Of a DNA stretch of 39,096 bases, positions 30,519 through 39,096 are shown in pieces. Source of the stretch: Catenaria anguillulae PL171 (taxonomy: Eukaryota; Blastocladiomycota; Blastocladiomycetes; Blastocladiales; Catenariaceae). The stretch is taken from assembly GCA_002102555.1 (NCBI GenBank), contig MCFL01000222.1, forward strand, positions 1-39,096, written 5' to 3'. The stretch's first letter is position 1, and the number at the start of each line of letters is the position of its first letter. Under the pieces are notes generated by a model, which saw only the letters and a list, made by a program, of their open reading frames with translations, did not search any database and was not told the DNA's origin. Position numbers and translations under genes: made by a program.

Positions 30519-33020
30519 CTAACTCTGCCCACTCATGCCACTCACCTCGCTCGCATTCTCCAAATACCCATCCTCAATCACGGCCACCGCCTCATACACC
30601 CTCGTCTCGCGCTCCTTGCCCTTAAACTGCCTTGCGCCTTGGAACCGGCACTCGACCCTTCCCCGCACATACCGCCACGTATCCTCACTGATGAGCACTT
30701 GGTCCGCCGCCGCAAACCCGCAAATGCGGCTCGCCAAATTCACCGTGTCGCCAATACACGTGTACTCGAGCCGCTGGCTGGATCCCATGAATCCGGTGAT
30801 GAGGCGGCCCGTGTTGAGCCCAACACCAATGGCAATGGGTTCTTTACCCTGACGCACACGGTCGCGGTTCATGTCGTCGATGGCTTGCTTGAACTCGATG
30901 GCCGCCATGACCGAGTTGATGGTCGAGTATGTTGGGTCATTGTTGTCATCGCCCAAGGTGCCAAACACGGCCATGAGTTCGTCGCCAATAAACTTGTCAA
31001 CAACGCCATTGTACTTGAAGACGATTTGCACCAACTATTGAAAGGCTTACGAGAGTGAGTACAAATGGTCCCCAATGAAAAAGGAACTTGAAAGAAAAAA
31101 AATCATGAAACAGATGCGTACACGTTCAAAGTAGTCGTTGAGCAAATCAAACACTTCGGCGGGCGAGCACTTTTCCGACAAGCGTGTGAAGCCACGAATA
31201 TCGGCAAACACAATGGTGGCCGTTGTCTCCCTCCCACCCTTCTTGATGACGCCCTCCTTCATCTCCATGCGCTGAATGACCTGGGGCGGCAAAAACCGCT
31301 TGAGATGCTCCGTCATGCGCGTCTCCTGCTGCAGCCGCGCAAACATTTCCGAGTTTTCAATCTGCAAGGCTGTTTGGTTGATGATGGTTTGCACGAGCGC
31401 CAAGTCCTTTTCCATAAACTGGCCAATACGGTCCCTCGAGTCGAGATGCACAATGCCAAGCACTTCTTCGTGGGCAATGAGCGGCACGCAAATCACGGAC
31501 CGGATCTGGCCCTTGGCAATACTCTTGGACTTGCCCAAATCCGGATCCTCGCACGCGTCCGACGTGATGAGCGACTTGCGTGTCTTGTACACGCGCTGCA
31601 AGATGGTCGACGACAACAAAATCTCACGGCCCTCGTACCCTTTGCCCTCGCGCAACTTGACCATGGTGGTGACGAGCAAGTTGGTTGCCTTGTCCACGAG
31701 CAACACGACGCCGCGGTCCACGGGCAGCACGGAAAACATAAGTTCGAGCATCTTTGTGAGGTGGTCGTTGACCTCGGACGTGTAGCTCATTTTGCTGAGC
31801 TCGTAGGCAAGCCGCAGCTTTTCGTAGTCTTCCTTGAGCGTGGCCATGTCGTGAATGTCGGCCACCATGGGGAAATCGGTAGTGGCTTGGTCTTCGATTT
31901 CCGCTCGGATCGACACGGTTTCTTCGTACTTTTGCTCGGACGGCAGGATGGTCACAAGCTCAATGTTGTGGTTGCCGCCTTGTGGGTCGTCGTACGGGTA
32001 CCCTGCCGACGACGCAGACGAGCCGTGGGCGTAGTTGTTGTTGTTGCCGGAATTGTTGTTGTTGCGTCTGCCCGCGGTGCCATAAGGACCATATTGTTGG
32101 TGCATGCCTCCTTGGGCGCCTTGTTGATGAAGCGCGCCTGCGTGCTCGACATAGCCTGCGCGAGAATCCACGTACAAGAAGGTCAAGACGACGCTTCCGA
32201 TTTGAATGCGGTCGCCATCGGCCAAAGGCACGGCTTGCGAAATAAACACATCGTTCAACTTGACGCCATTGCTCGAATTGCGATCGCGCAAAATGTAGCC
32301 AGCTTCGGTGCGTTCAATGGCGGCGTGGAATTTGGAGATTTTGGCGCATTGCAAGGAGATGTGATTGTCTTCCTTGCGGCCAATGTTGGTGGTACCGAGG
32401 GCCAAGGGGTATTCTTGGCGTCCCCCGTGGGCAGTAGTGAAGAGGAGTAGGGCATCGCGGGCCTTTGGGGTGGACCGGCGGCGTTGCGCCGTGGAATAGG
32501 AGCGGTCAGACGAAGAGGGCGCGTGTGCGGAAGAAGAAGAAGCGTGTGGGGGCGGAGATGTGGGTGGCGGCAAGTAGGTCGAGTAGCGGTTTGGGTTGGC
32601 ACGGGGATGGGCAGGTTCGACTGAGGCTGAGGCTGAGGCTGAGGAGGTGCCATTGTTGTTGTTGGTACTGGACAAGACGGTGGTATCGCCGGGGAGCATG
32701 GGCTGAGTGTCGTTGCGAGTGACCATGGGGCGGGCATGGTGGTGGATGCGCGGGGATGAGGTGACCATGTGGACACGGGTTGGGTTTGGCGAGTTGCGGC
32801 CCGAGGAGGAGGAGAGGGCAGGCCCAGGGGAGGGCGACGTGGAGGGTAACGGGGGCGCGCCGGCGGCCGAGTACTGGATGTTGAGGCCACCAGGGGTCGA
32901 GAGCTGGGTGGCAAAGGAGGATCGCGGGTCGCGGTCGCGGTCATTGAGGGCATTGGCATTGGCCGGATGGGTGGCGGTGGCCGAGGAGGAGCGGGGTGGG
33001 AGGTGGTGGTGGTCGGCCAT
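30519..33020 (-). CDS. FHA-GAF-class III (IIIb-like) adenylyl cyclase
   Basis: Predicted to make cAMP from ATP. Two exons, 33020-31122 and 31034-30519, with an 87-nt phase-0 intron (GTACGC...CAATAG), give 804 aa. The N-terminus is disordered and Ser/Pro-rich (1-195). The FHA domain (about 200-275) keeps the phosphothreonine-binding residues: IGRKEDN, ISKFHA, NSSNG. Asn/Gly-rich linker. The GAF domain (about 410-560) has VDRGVVLLVDKATNLLVTT and RSVICVPLIAHEEVLGIVHL. The cyclase domain starts near 590. Metal-binding aspartates are Asp607 (VFADIRGF) and Asp651 (DKFIGD), with the same 44-residue spacing as in classic cyclases. The purine-specifying pair is Lys647 and Thr725 (EYTCIGDTVN). Asn732 and Arg736 complete the active site. 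The Lys/Thr pair marks class IIIb (CyaC, soluble AC). No membrane span, so probably cytosolic. ATG 33020 is the first in frame. Confidence 0.9.
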
Positions 33021-33062
33021 GATGCTGATGCTGATGCTGATGCTGATGCTGATGCTGATGCT
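33021..33062. repeat. GATGCT hexanucleotide microsatellite, seven units
   Basis: Seven perfect GATGCT units directly abut the cyclase start codon on its 5' side. On the minus strand they would encode Ile-Ser repeats in frame, but no upstream in-frame ATG exists, so they are probably 5' leader. Confidence 0.9.
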
Positions 33063-33538
33063 GCTGACACTGTTGAGCTGAGTTGGGCGGAGCTGAGCTG
33101 AGCGGGTGATGGATGGTGGATGATGGATGATGGACACGCAAGCCAAAGCAAAAGCAAAAGCAAACGAGTGGACGTTGACGTTGGCCAAGCAACTGAATGA
33201 ATGATTGTTGAAGAATATTTATTTACATGAGGTTTTGTCAGGTCAGTTTGTGAAATGAGTTGAGATGAGTTGAGATGAGTTCGTTGAGTTGAGGAGGCTT
33301 TTTTTCTGTTTTCTGTTTTGCTTTCTGTTTTCTGCCTTTCTTCACAATTTCAATTTCCAATCAGAGTGGCGCGCGTTCTCTCTTCATTGTCTCATCGTCT
33401 CATCGGCAGCCCTTTGCCGATCCCCTTCCGTCTGGAGGAACAGTGATCATTGATGATTGATCCATCCTAAACATTATTTGTACATTATTGAATACAATTG
33501 ATGACATGAAAACTTGACAATAACAATCACTCAGTGAA
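33063..33538. promoter_or_regulatory. Divergent promoter region, cyclase and TAF5
   Basis: A spacer of about 475 nt, with repeated GAGTTGAGAT words at about 33255-33295 and TTTCTGTTTTCTG repeats at about 33300-33335. It presumably holds both promoters. No confident core element is seen. Confidence 0.5.
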
Positions 33539-35656
33539 ATGGACAATTCAGACTCGTACTACATCCGCCAGTTTGGGGCCCGACGCCAAGAACGACTTTG
33601 CGCCCCACACCTACGACCGCTGCTACCACCACCTCCGCCGCTGGATCGAGGCCTCGCTCGACGTCTTCAAGCCTCAGCTCAAGGGACATCCTCTTCCGCT
33701 CTTCACACACATCTACCTCGACCTCCTCGCCAAAAACTATGTCAGGAGGCCCGCGCCTTTCTCGACTCGTACAAGGCCGATCACGTGGCCTTCTACTCGC
33801 ACGACCTCTTCCAAATGGACGCCGTCCAGACCCCACACCATGTCACTGAGAACGCCTGGCTCTCGCCGTCCGCGACCCAAACAACAAGTTTACCGTCACA
33901 CTCCACGACACCACCTTTCGCCTCTTGATCTCGTACCTCGAAGACAACAACATGGTGGCCCTCCTGCGCATCCTCTCGCAGTACATTCAAGTCAATGTCA
34001 TTTCCTCGACTGCTGCTACTGCTTCTGCTTCTGCTTCTGCTTCTGCGTCTGCTACTACCTCGTCTGCTCTTGCTGCTGCTCCCACTGCCGATGCGACATC
34101 ATCATCATCATCTACACCTGCCCCTGCGCCTGCATCCAATCCCGAAAAACCCATCTCGCTCGCCCAATTCAACTCGACCCCGTTACGCTGGGCCCGCCTT
34201 TGCTCCCTACCACGGACCGCCAACTCATTGAATCTGCCCTGACTGCCGCAGCAAACAAGGACCCAGCCATCCCTCCCGACAACAAGGGCCTCTACGTGCA
34301 CCTCTTCAACACCCACATCCGCCCACCCTCGGCACACAAGGACGACCATGTCACGCCCATCAAGCCCGTACCTTGCCACCCTTGCGCGCAAAGCACGTCC
34401 AGGAATACGTCGACCACGTCCAAGACCTGGCCCATCGCGCCACCTTGTCGTCAACGGCGCTCCCCTCCATCGCCATGTACACGTGGCACAACACTTATGA
34501 TGCCCTCACGTGCGCCACGGTGTCGGCCGACGCTACACTCGCCGCCGCAGGATTTGCCGACTCGGTCATTCGCGTGCACTCGCTCACACGCGACCCTTTG
34601 CGTGCCGTGCTTGCCCCACCGGCCAACATTGCCTCGGATACGCTGCGCACCGACTGGTCGCTCGACCAAGTGGATGCGCTACGCGAACCCGTCGGCGACA
34701 CGTGCAAGCGGCTCGTGGGACATCAAGCAGGCGTGTACGCCGTGCGCATTTCGCCCGACAAGCGATTTCTTGTGTCTGGGTCCGAGGACGGCACCGCGCG
34801 CTTATGGTCGCTCGACACGTTTTCCAATGTGGCCGTGTATCGCGGACACAATTACCCAGTGTGGGATGTGGACATTGGTACCGAGGGTCATTACTTTGCC
34901 ACGGCCAGCCACGACCGGCACCGCGCGCTTGTGGAGCCCAGAGTACATTTTCCCGTTGCGCATCTTTACGGGCCACTTGTCGGACGTGGATGTCGTCAGG
35001 TTTCATCCAAACTCGAGTTATGTGGCCACAGGGTCGGCAGATAAAACGGTCCGATTGTGGGATGTGCAGAGCGGCAATCACGTAAGGTGTTGACGGGCCA
35101 TGCGGGCGCCGTTCAGGCGCTTGCGTTTAGTCCCGATGGCAAATCCTTGGCGGTCGCGGGCGAGGACAAACACGTGCATGTGTGGACTTGGGCGAGGGGC
35201 AAGCGGCATCAAGAAGATGGCCAGTCCCGAGGGCACAAAGAGTGTGGTAACGAGTCTGGTGTGGAGCCAGGAGGGTAGTTTGCTGGTGAGTGGCGGCGTC
35301 GACGGCAGTGTTCGGGTGTGGGATGTGTTGCGCAAGGATGCAAGTGAGGAAGTTGCAAGTGCAACAGCGGGCCGCGAGTGCAACCGCCGAAGGTGGCGCG
35401 GATGCAGGCATGCCCGTGAAAAAGAAGCGCAAGAACAAAGGCCACGAGCAATGACTTGCTGGAAACATTCTGGACATTGCGCACGCCAGTCACGGGGTTG
35501 GTGTTTACACGCAGGAACTTGTTGTTGGCCACGGGTGCCTACAATCCGACGTTGCCGGTGATTGTTCCATGTTTGTTGTTGTTGTCGCCTATCATATATA
35601 AACATACACTTGAGAAAAAAAAAAAGAATTCACATGTTCATTTCACCTGCAATTGA
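33539..35656 (+). CDS. TAF5: TFIID/SAGA subunit TAF5 (frame-broken)
   Basis: TAF5 is a scaffold of TFIID, and of SAGA in fungi. The NTD2 domain is visible as [76 protein letters not shown] and [18 protein letters not shown]. An Ala/Ser/Pro linker with a TCTGCT-type repeat follows, then [20 protein letters not shown]. Seven WD40 blades follow, e.g. [73 protein letters not shown] and [20 protein letters not shown], ending [20 protein letters not shown]. Order and residues are complete, but the reading frame changes at least eight times with no gap. Several changes fall in short homopolymers (GGGG near 33574, a single C where CC is expected near 33740). Either the assembly has base errors here or the locus is very recently inactivated. 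The exact C-terminus is unclear. Confidence 0.88.
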
Positions 35657-35703
35657 TGCTCCAATACCCACCAATTTGCCCTGCATCGCTGCTGCTCCAC
35701 TAC

Positions 35704-36818
35704 TTACTGCTGCTCGTCGCCACAGCCGCCGCCGTCATTTGCACTGGCGCCGTGCCGCTCGCGGGCGACGCCCCACTCGCACCCGCAGGCGTCGTTCCTG
35801 CTCCGGGCGTCGACCCAGAAGCGGAAGATGATGACAAGATCTCGCTCAAATCCATCAAAAAACATCATAATCTTGTCCAATTGATCGACTGTCTCGCTCG
35901 TGTATGCCACACGATTGCCCAAGTGCAGCTTGACCAAGTTGAACAAGTTGTTTTGTGGCCATGCGAATCTGGCCCACCTCCAAACTCTTTTCGGTCGCCC
36001 CGCGCATGCTGCGCTCAATGGCCACCTGCCACCCAGAGCTTTTTCACTTCGAGCTCTTCCAGGCGCAATTTGAGCGTGGCAATTGTATTGTTCATGTTGA
36101 GCATGTTTGTGTTTTTCTCTCACACCGCGACTGGAAGGCAACCCGCTCGGCCTCGTTGCGCTCTTGAGCGACACGCAGCCTTTCCGTCAGTTCCGTGTTG
36201 GTTGCGGCCAACGTGTCGTGGCGCGAGAGCAGGTCGCGGATTTCCGGAAAAGCCTTCCGAAATCTCGAGAATGGATTCGAGGTAGCGCTGGTAGTGCTGG
36301 CCTAATGATTCACACTCTTGTTCAGTCACCAAAACTTGAGCGCAACCTCCAACTTTGCCGACACACGTCTGTACCTTGGCGCACCATCTTCTCCTGCCTG
36401 ACCGCACCTTGGACAGTTGCGTCACCTGTTCCTCAACCTCGCAATCTCACCCTCCTTTGCCTCCCTCAACTTGCGCTCCTCATGGGCCTTCTTGACTGCC
36501 CGATTCCGTTTCGCATCATTGTCCTTGAGAAACTTTTCGAATTTCGTCAAACTGTCGCCCAACATGGCCTCCTTGCGCCTCAACTCGTCGCGCCGCTGTG
36601 CCAGCATGTCCATTCGAATGCCGAAACTCATCCTTTTCGCGGGAAAGCCCCGACTCGAGTCTTGGATTTCACGTCGCTTTTCCAGCAGTCGTGTAGCCGG
36701 GCGTGATGTCGACATCGTCGTTGGTTGCGGGCACGCAACAGCAAGCGTCCGTTGGACATTGTGGGCGAAAGTAGTCGGCGAGTTCTTGTTGGGTAGTGGC
36801 GGACGAGGTCGACGTCAT
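35704..36818 (-). CDS. CCDC42/CFAP73-family axonemal coiled-coil protein (frame-broken)
   Basis: CCDC42/CFAP73 (Chlamydomonas MIA2 group) proteins are axonemal; MIA2 belongs to the modifier-of-inner-arms complex that regulates inner dynein arms. The ATG at 36818 reads MTSTSSATTQQELADYFRP and DDVDITP. The frame then slips by one base to ATRLLEKRREIQD (family signature), KRMSFGIRMDMLAQRRDELR, EAMLGDSLTKFEKFLKDNDA, EGEIARLR. In other frames follow EQVTQLSKV, YLESILEIS, AFPEIRDLLSRHDTLAATNT, ELTERLRVAQERNEAERV, MNNTIATLKLRLEELEVKK, and the terminal NNLFNLVKLHLGNRV with TVDQLDKIMMFFDGFERDL (family: N-L-F-x-L-V ... Q-L-D-K-I). Long heptad coiled coils dominate. About six frame changes are gapless. 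Tail-to-tail with TAF5. Strong evidence that the organism has a motile flagellum. Confidence 0.82.
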
Positions 36819-37099
36819 GGTGGCGGCGAAAGTTGGAATGCCTTGAGCTTTTTTCTACACTCTGTATATTCCAGGCATGGGAAGAATGGTTGACGTAAAT
36901 ACGCATTCGCATCACAAACAACGCTGAGTTTGGTGCGAACAACTCCCACGATGGTAAATAGCTGCATTGATTCGAGTGTCGTGATCACTCCCTCGAGTCG
37001 TTCGAGGTCGAGCCGGCTGCACAGCCGATGGATTGATAAACCGCTTACCCGCAAGGCACTTGCTGCAACCGGACCGTCATGTCAGGATACATTCTCGAA
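36819..37099. promoter_or_regulatory. Divergent spacer, CFAP73-like and GPCR genes
   Basis: About 280 nt. The part next to 36818 resembles the sequence upstream of the right-edge duplicate (39036 onward), so the duplication included some promoter. No other feature is seen. Confidence 0.4.
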
Positions 37100-38805
37100 G
37101 TCGAAAATCGACCCATATGGAATCCGGTCGACTTTGACCATTCCCTGTTTGAACCCTCGCGTCTGGTCAGCCCATTCACAACTGGTTCAATTCAGCCTCT
37201 CGCTGCTTGCCAATGGGGTTGGTCATTTTGGTTGCCATAAAGAATTGGCACTTGCTCAAAAATGCCGCCAACCTTCTGACCGTCATGTGAGGTGCGAACG
37301 TCACATTGTCAATGCTTAGTTGGAGATTGGACGAGCACGCGTTAATCTGCCAACGCTCTCCCACCTCGTCGACTTTTGGCAACCGTCTGATTGTGCAAAT
37401 CTTTAGCATCAACAATGTTATGTTTGCGCTCTACTTGATTTCTGTTCGCATCCGCCTTGCAATCGACTACCAATGGCCCCAAGCTCTCTGCAACGAGTTC
37501 GGCTTTGCAGTCATTTGCTTCGCTTACATTGGCGCATTTACACTCATGGCGATATGTCTCGAGCGGTACTTGGCACTTGTACGCCTGGTTCGCGTGTCAA
37601 GGCAACACGTCCTCATTGGTATAGGCTTGTCGGTTGTGGTGAGCGTGATTTTCACGGTCTTGCATTTTGTTCCAATTGGCACTGCGTTTATTGGTCGCTC
37701 TGGGTTCGTATTCTTTCATCGCTTTCTTAATTTCCTTGTGGCTGTCTTGACAGTCGCATACGCTAGAGTTTACTGTTGCCCGACTCGCGTCGGTGTCGTG
37801 GCAAGGAGCTGTTGACGTGATTGCCATGCTTGTTCACCTTGTCGCCATCTTTGGTGCGGTATCCGTCCAAAACATGGCCAAGTTGATGGGACTAATACAC
37901 CATACGTCAACAGCGGGATACTTTCTCATTTACATGCAGCTGCGCCGGATCAAACGCGGCACCAAAAGCGCCATGAATGTACCTACGTTAGGCCCAACCA
38001 CCATGGGCAACCTGGGCCACTCGCGCTCCATGGCTCGTCTGGCCAGCAAAGTACAACAATCATGGGAAGCCCAATTCGCACGGGTAGCTTTGGCGGCGCA
38101 GCAATAAAGGAGCAGGCGGATCTCGGCCTCGCATTGGTCCTCGCGTACGCCACAGTTATAGACCATTCGGCAGTTTGTGATTGGCTCCACGCTGACATGG
38201 TTGAAATTGCCTACAATCGCAATGTCGTTCTTGCGCAGGTCGTCAACCATCGCGGAATCAGATTCTAGTGCGGAAGTGTTGCCCAGTCACCGCGTTCACG
38301 TACGCCCTCTGTATCGCGACACAGCCTGCGATCCATGACCAAACTGCCTTCAAAGCCCGAGTCCAGGGTGGTCTCCGTGGCATGTGTCGCTCTTGGCCTA
38401 CAGGTGCTACAGGGAAATGAGTATTTGACATTCAAGACACTAAGATACTAATTTATGGTGCAATTCTGTCATGTAGCTGCTTTGTCATTTCTTACGCATA
38501 CGTTAGTATGTAGAACCTCACAAACCATACCTTGCGGCCAGCTGACCTTTCTTGATTTCGCTTATATGAATCCAGTGTTGCTGCCCTCATTTACCAAGAC
38601 CGTCCATCTGTACAGTTTGACTGGTGTGCGTATTTTGGTTTCATCACTTGAGCCGCAGGTATTCTCCTGACTGATGCGGGTTATCTTTGCATCACCAGTC
38701 CTTGGGAGCACCAAGTTTCTGAGCGACATTGGAGACCCAATCATTCTATTCATCCTCGACCGCCAGTTTCAGCAGGCGCTCAAGGAAATGCTTGGCAGAG
38801 AGTAA
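37100..38805 (+). CDS. Rhodopsin-like (class A) seven-transmembrane receptor
   Basis: Predicted plasma-membrane GPCR. TM1 to ICL1 is FSLSLLANG, then LVILVAIKNWHLLKNAAN; the frame slips by one base at a GGGG run near 37213. Splicing 37287-37406 (120 nt, GTGAGG...TTTAG) gives a continuous TM2, NLLTVIINNVMFALYLIS. ECL1 to TM3 reads YQWPQALCNEFGFAVICFAY and AFTLMAICLERYLAL, with Trp in ECL1, the TM3 cysteine and the E-R-Y form of D/E-R-Y. TM4 is VLIGIGLSVVVSVIFTVLHF; TM5 is in 37800-37940, ending FLIYMQLRRIKRGTK. ICL3 is long and Ser/Gln-rich. TM6 may be KPESRVVSVACVALGLQV (about 38355-38410). The last exon has GDPIILFILDRQFQQALKEM, the TM7/helix-8 end (D-P-I-I-x-F ... F), with TAA at 38803-38805. 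Ligand unknown. N-terminus and TM5-TM7 exon borders are uncertain. Confidence 0.68.
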
Positions 38806-38903
38806 CGCAATCACCCGTTCTCATTGTTTTCACGGAAGGGAATACATATCACGTTACCATTGATGATGCAAACATCGGTTTGATCCGAATGGCGAGGCCC
38901 TCC
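38806..38903. other. Short spacer
   Basis: Ninety-eight nucleotides between the GPCR stop and the right-edge minus-strand fragment. I see nothing in it. Confidence 0.4.
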
Positions 38904-39035
38904 TCACTCCTCACGTGGGCTTTTGTTCCTGAGCAATGAGAAAGTGAGGATTTCCGTAGTTCTATCGTCAGCTTGAGGCTTTTCCTTCGAGCTCTCAAGT
39001 TCTTGCTGAGTAGTGGCGGATGAGGTCGAGTTCAT
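38904..39035 (-). pseudogene. Partial duplicate of the CFAP73-like 5' end
   Basis: The ATG at 39035 reads MNSTSSATTQQEL, nearly identical to MTSTSSATTQQEL at the start of the CFAP73-like gene (36818). Upstream bases also resemble each other (both have GAAAG, CAATGC / GAATGC and a T-rich run). After 13 codons the similarity ends, and the frame continues with unrelated ESSKEKPQADDRTTEIL to a TGA at 38904-38906. It looks like a duplicated promoter plus first codons without the coiled coil. A second exon further left cannot be excluded, but the GPCR occupies that space. Confidence 0.6.
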
Positions 39036-39096
39036 GGTGTTGAAAGGAGTTCAATGCTTTGGGTTTTCATTTTTCTTCTGTTTCTGCCTTGGAATG

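Noticed and set aside
30456-32450. Plus-strand frames over the cyclase gene
   Set aside because: They are antisense to conserved FHA, GAF and cyclase motifs and have no recognisable protein features.

Overview
The window looks like nuclear DNA from a flagellated, early-diverging fungus, most likely a chytrid. It is GC-moderate and gene-dense. Introns are short (about 60-120 nt, GT...AG), several genes have none, and intergenic gaps are small. Three things point to a zoosporic fungus: a CCDC42/CFAP73-type axonemal coiled-coil protein, a rhodopsin-like 7TM receptor, and a bacterial-style FHA-GAF-class III nucleotide cyclase. The housekeeping genes (eIF3j, TAF5, Mog1, a JHD1/KDM2-like JmjC enzyme) are ordinary opisthokont genes.

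Layout. 0-1.1 kb (-): truncated, frame-broken UBR1-type N-recognin piece, running off the left edge. 1.4-2.5 kb (+): eIF3j, three exons. 2.6-5.3 kb: poorly resolved stretch with a possible spliced minus-strand gene and a diverged inverted-repeat pair. 5.4-7.2 kb (+): JmjC demethylase. 8.8-10.6 kb (+): concentrative nucleoside transporter. 10.85 kb: a perfect 34-bp inverted repeat. 11.4-14.5 kb (+): SLC12/Vhc1-like cation-chloride cotransporter. 14.7-15.9 kb (-): SLC35F-like transporter. 16-22 kb: weakly resolved small or spliced genes, a 3 x 17-nt tandem repeat and a GACTCGC-rich patch. 22.3-23.6 kb (-): Nha1-like antiporter. 24.2-25.3 kb (-): F-box-like protein. 25.7-26.5 kb (+): hypothetical. 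26.9-29.2 kb (-): Tbf1-type Myb protein. 29.5-30.1 kb (+): Mog1. 30.5-33.0 kb (-): FHA-GAF-cyclase. 33.5-35.7 kb (+): TAF5. 35.7-36.8 kb (-): CCDC42/CFAP73. 37.1-38.8 kb (+): rhodopsin-like GPCR. Right edge (-): a second copy of the CCDC42/CFAP73 first codons.

The genes form no operon-like system. Two loose themes stand out. Four polytopic solute or ion transporters (nucleosides, K/Cl, a drug/metabolite-type carrier, Na+/H+) lie within 15 kb. A sensing/motility set (cyclase, GPCR, axonemal protein) lies within 9 kb at the right end, which could be co-location or chance.

The most notable items are the cyclase with class IIIb-type active-site residues, the antiporter that lacks the family's Asn-Asp motif, the perfect hairpin, and a repeated pattern of one-base frame slips, often in short homopolymers, in five conserved genes. 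The surrounding protein similarity at those slips is intact, so assembly error is as likely as gene decay.
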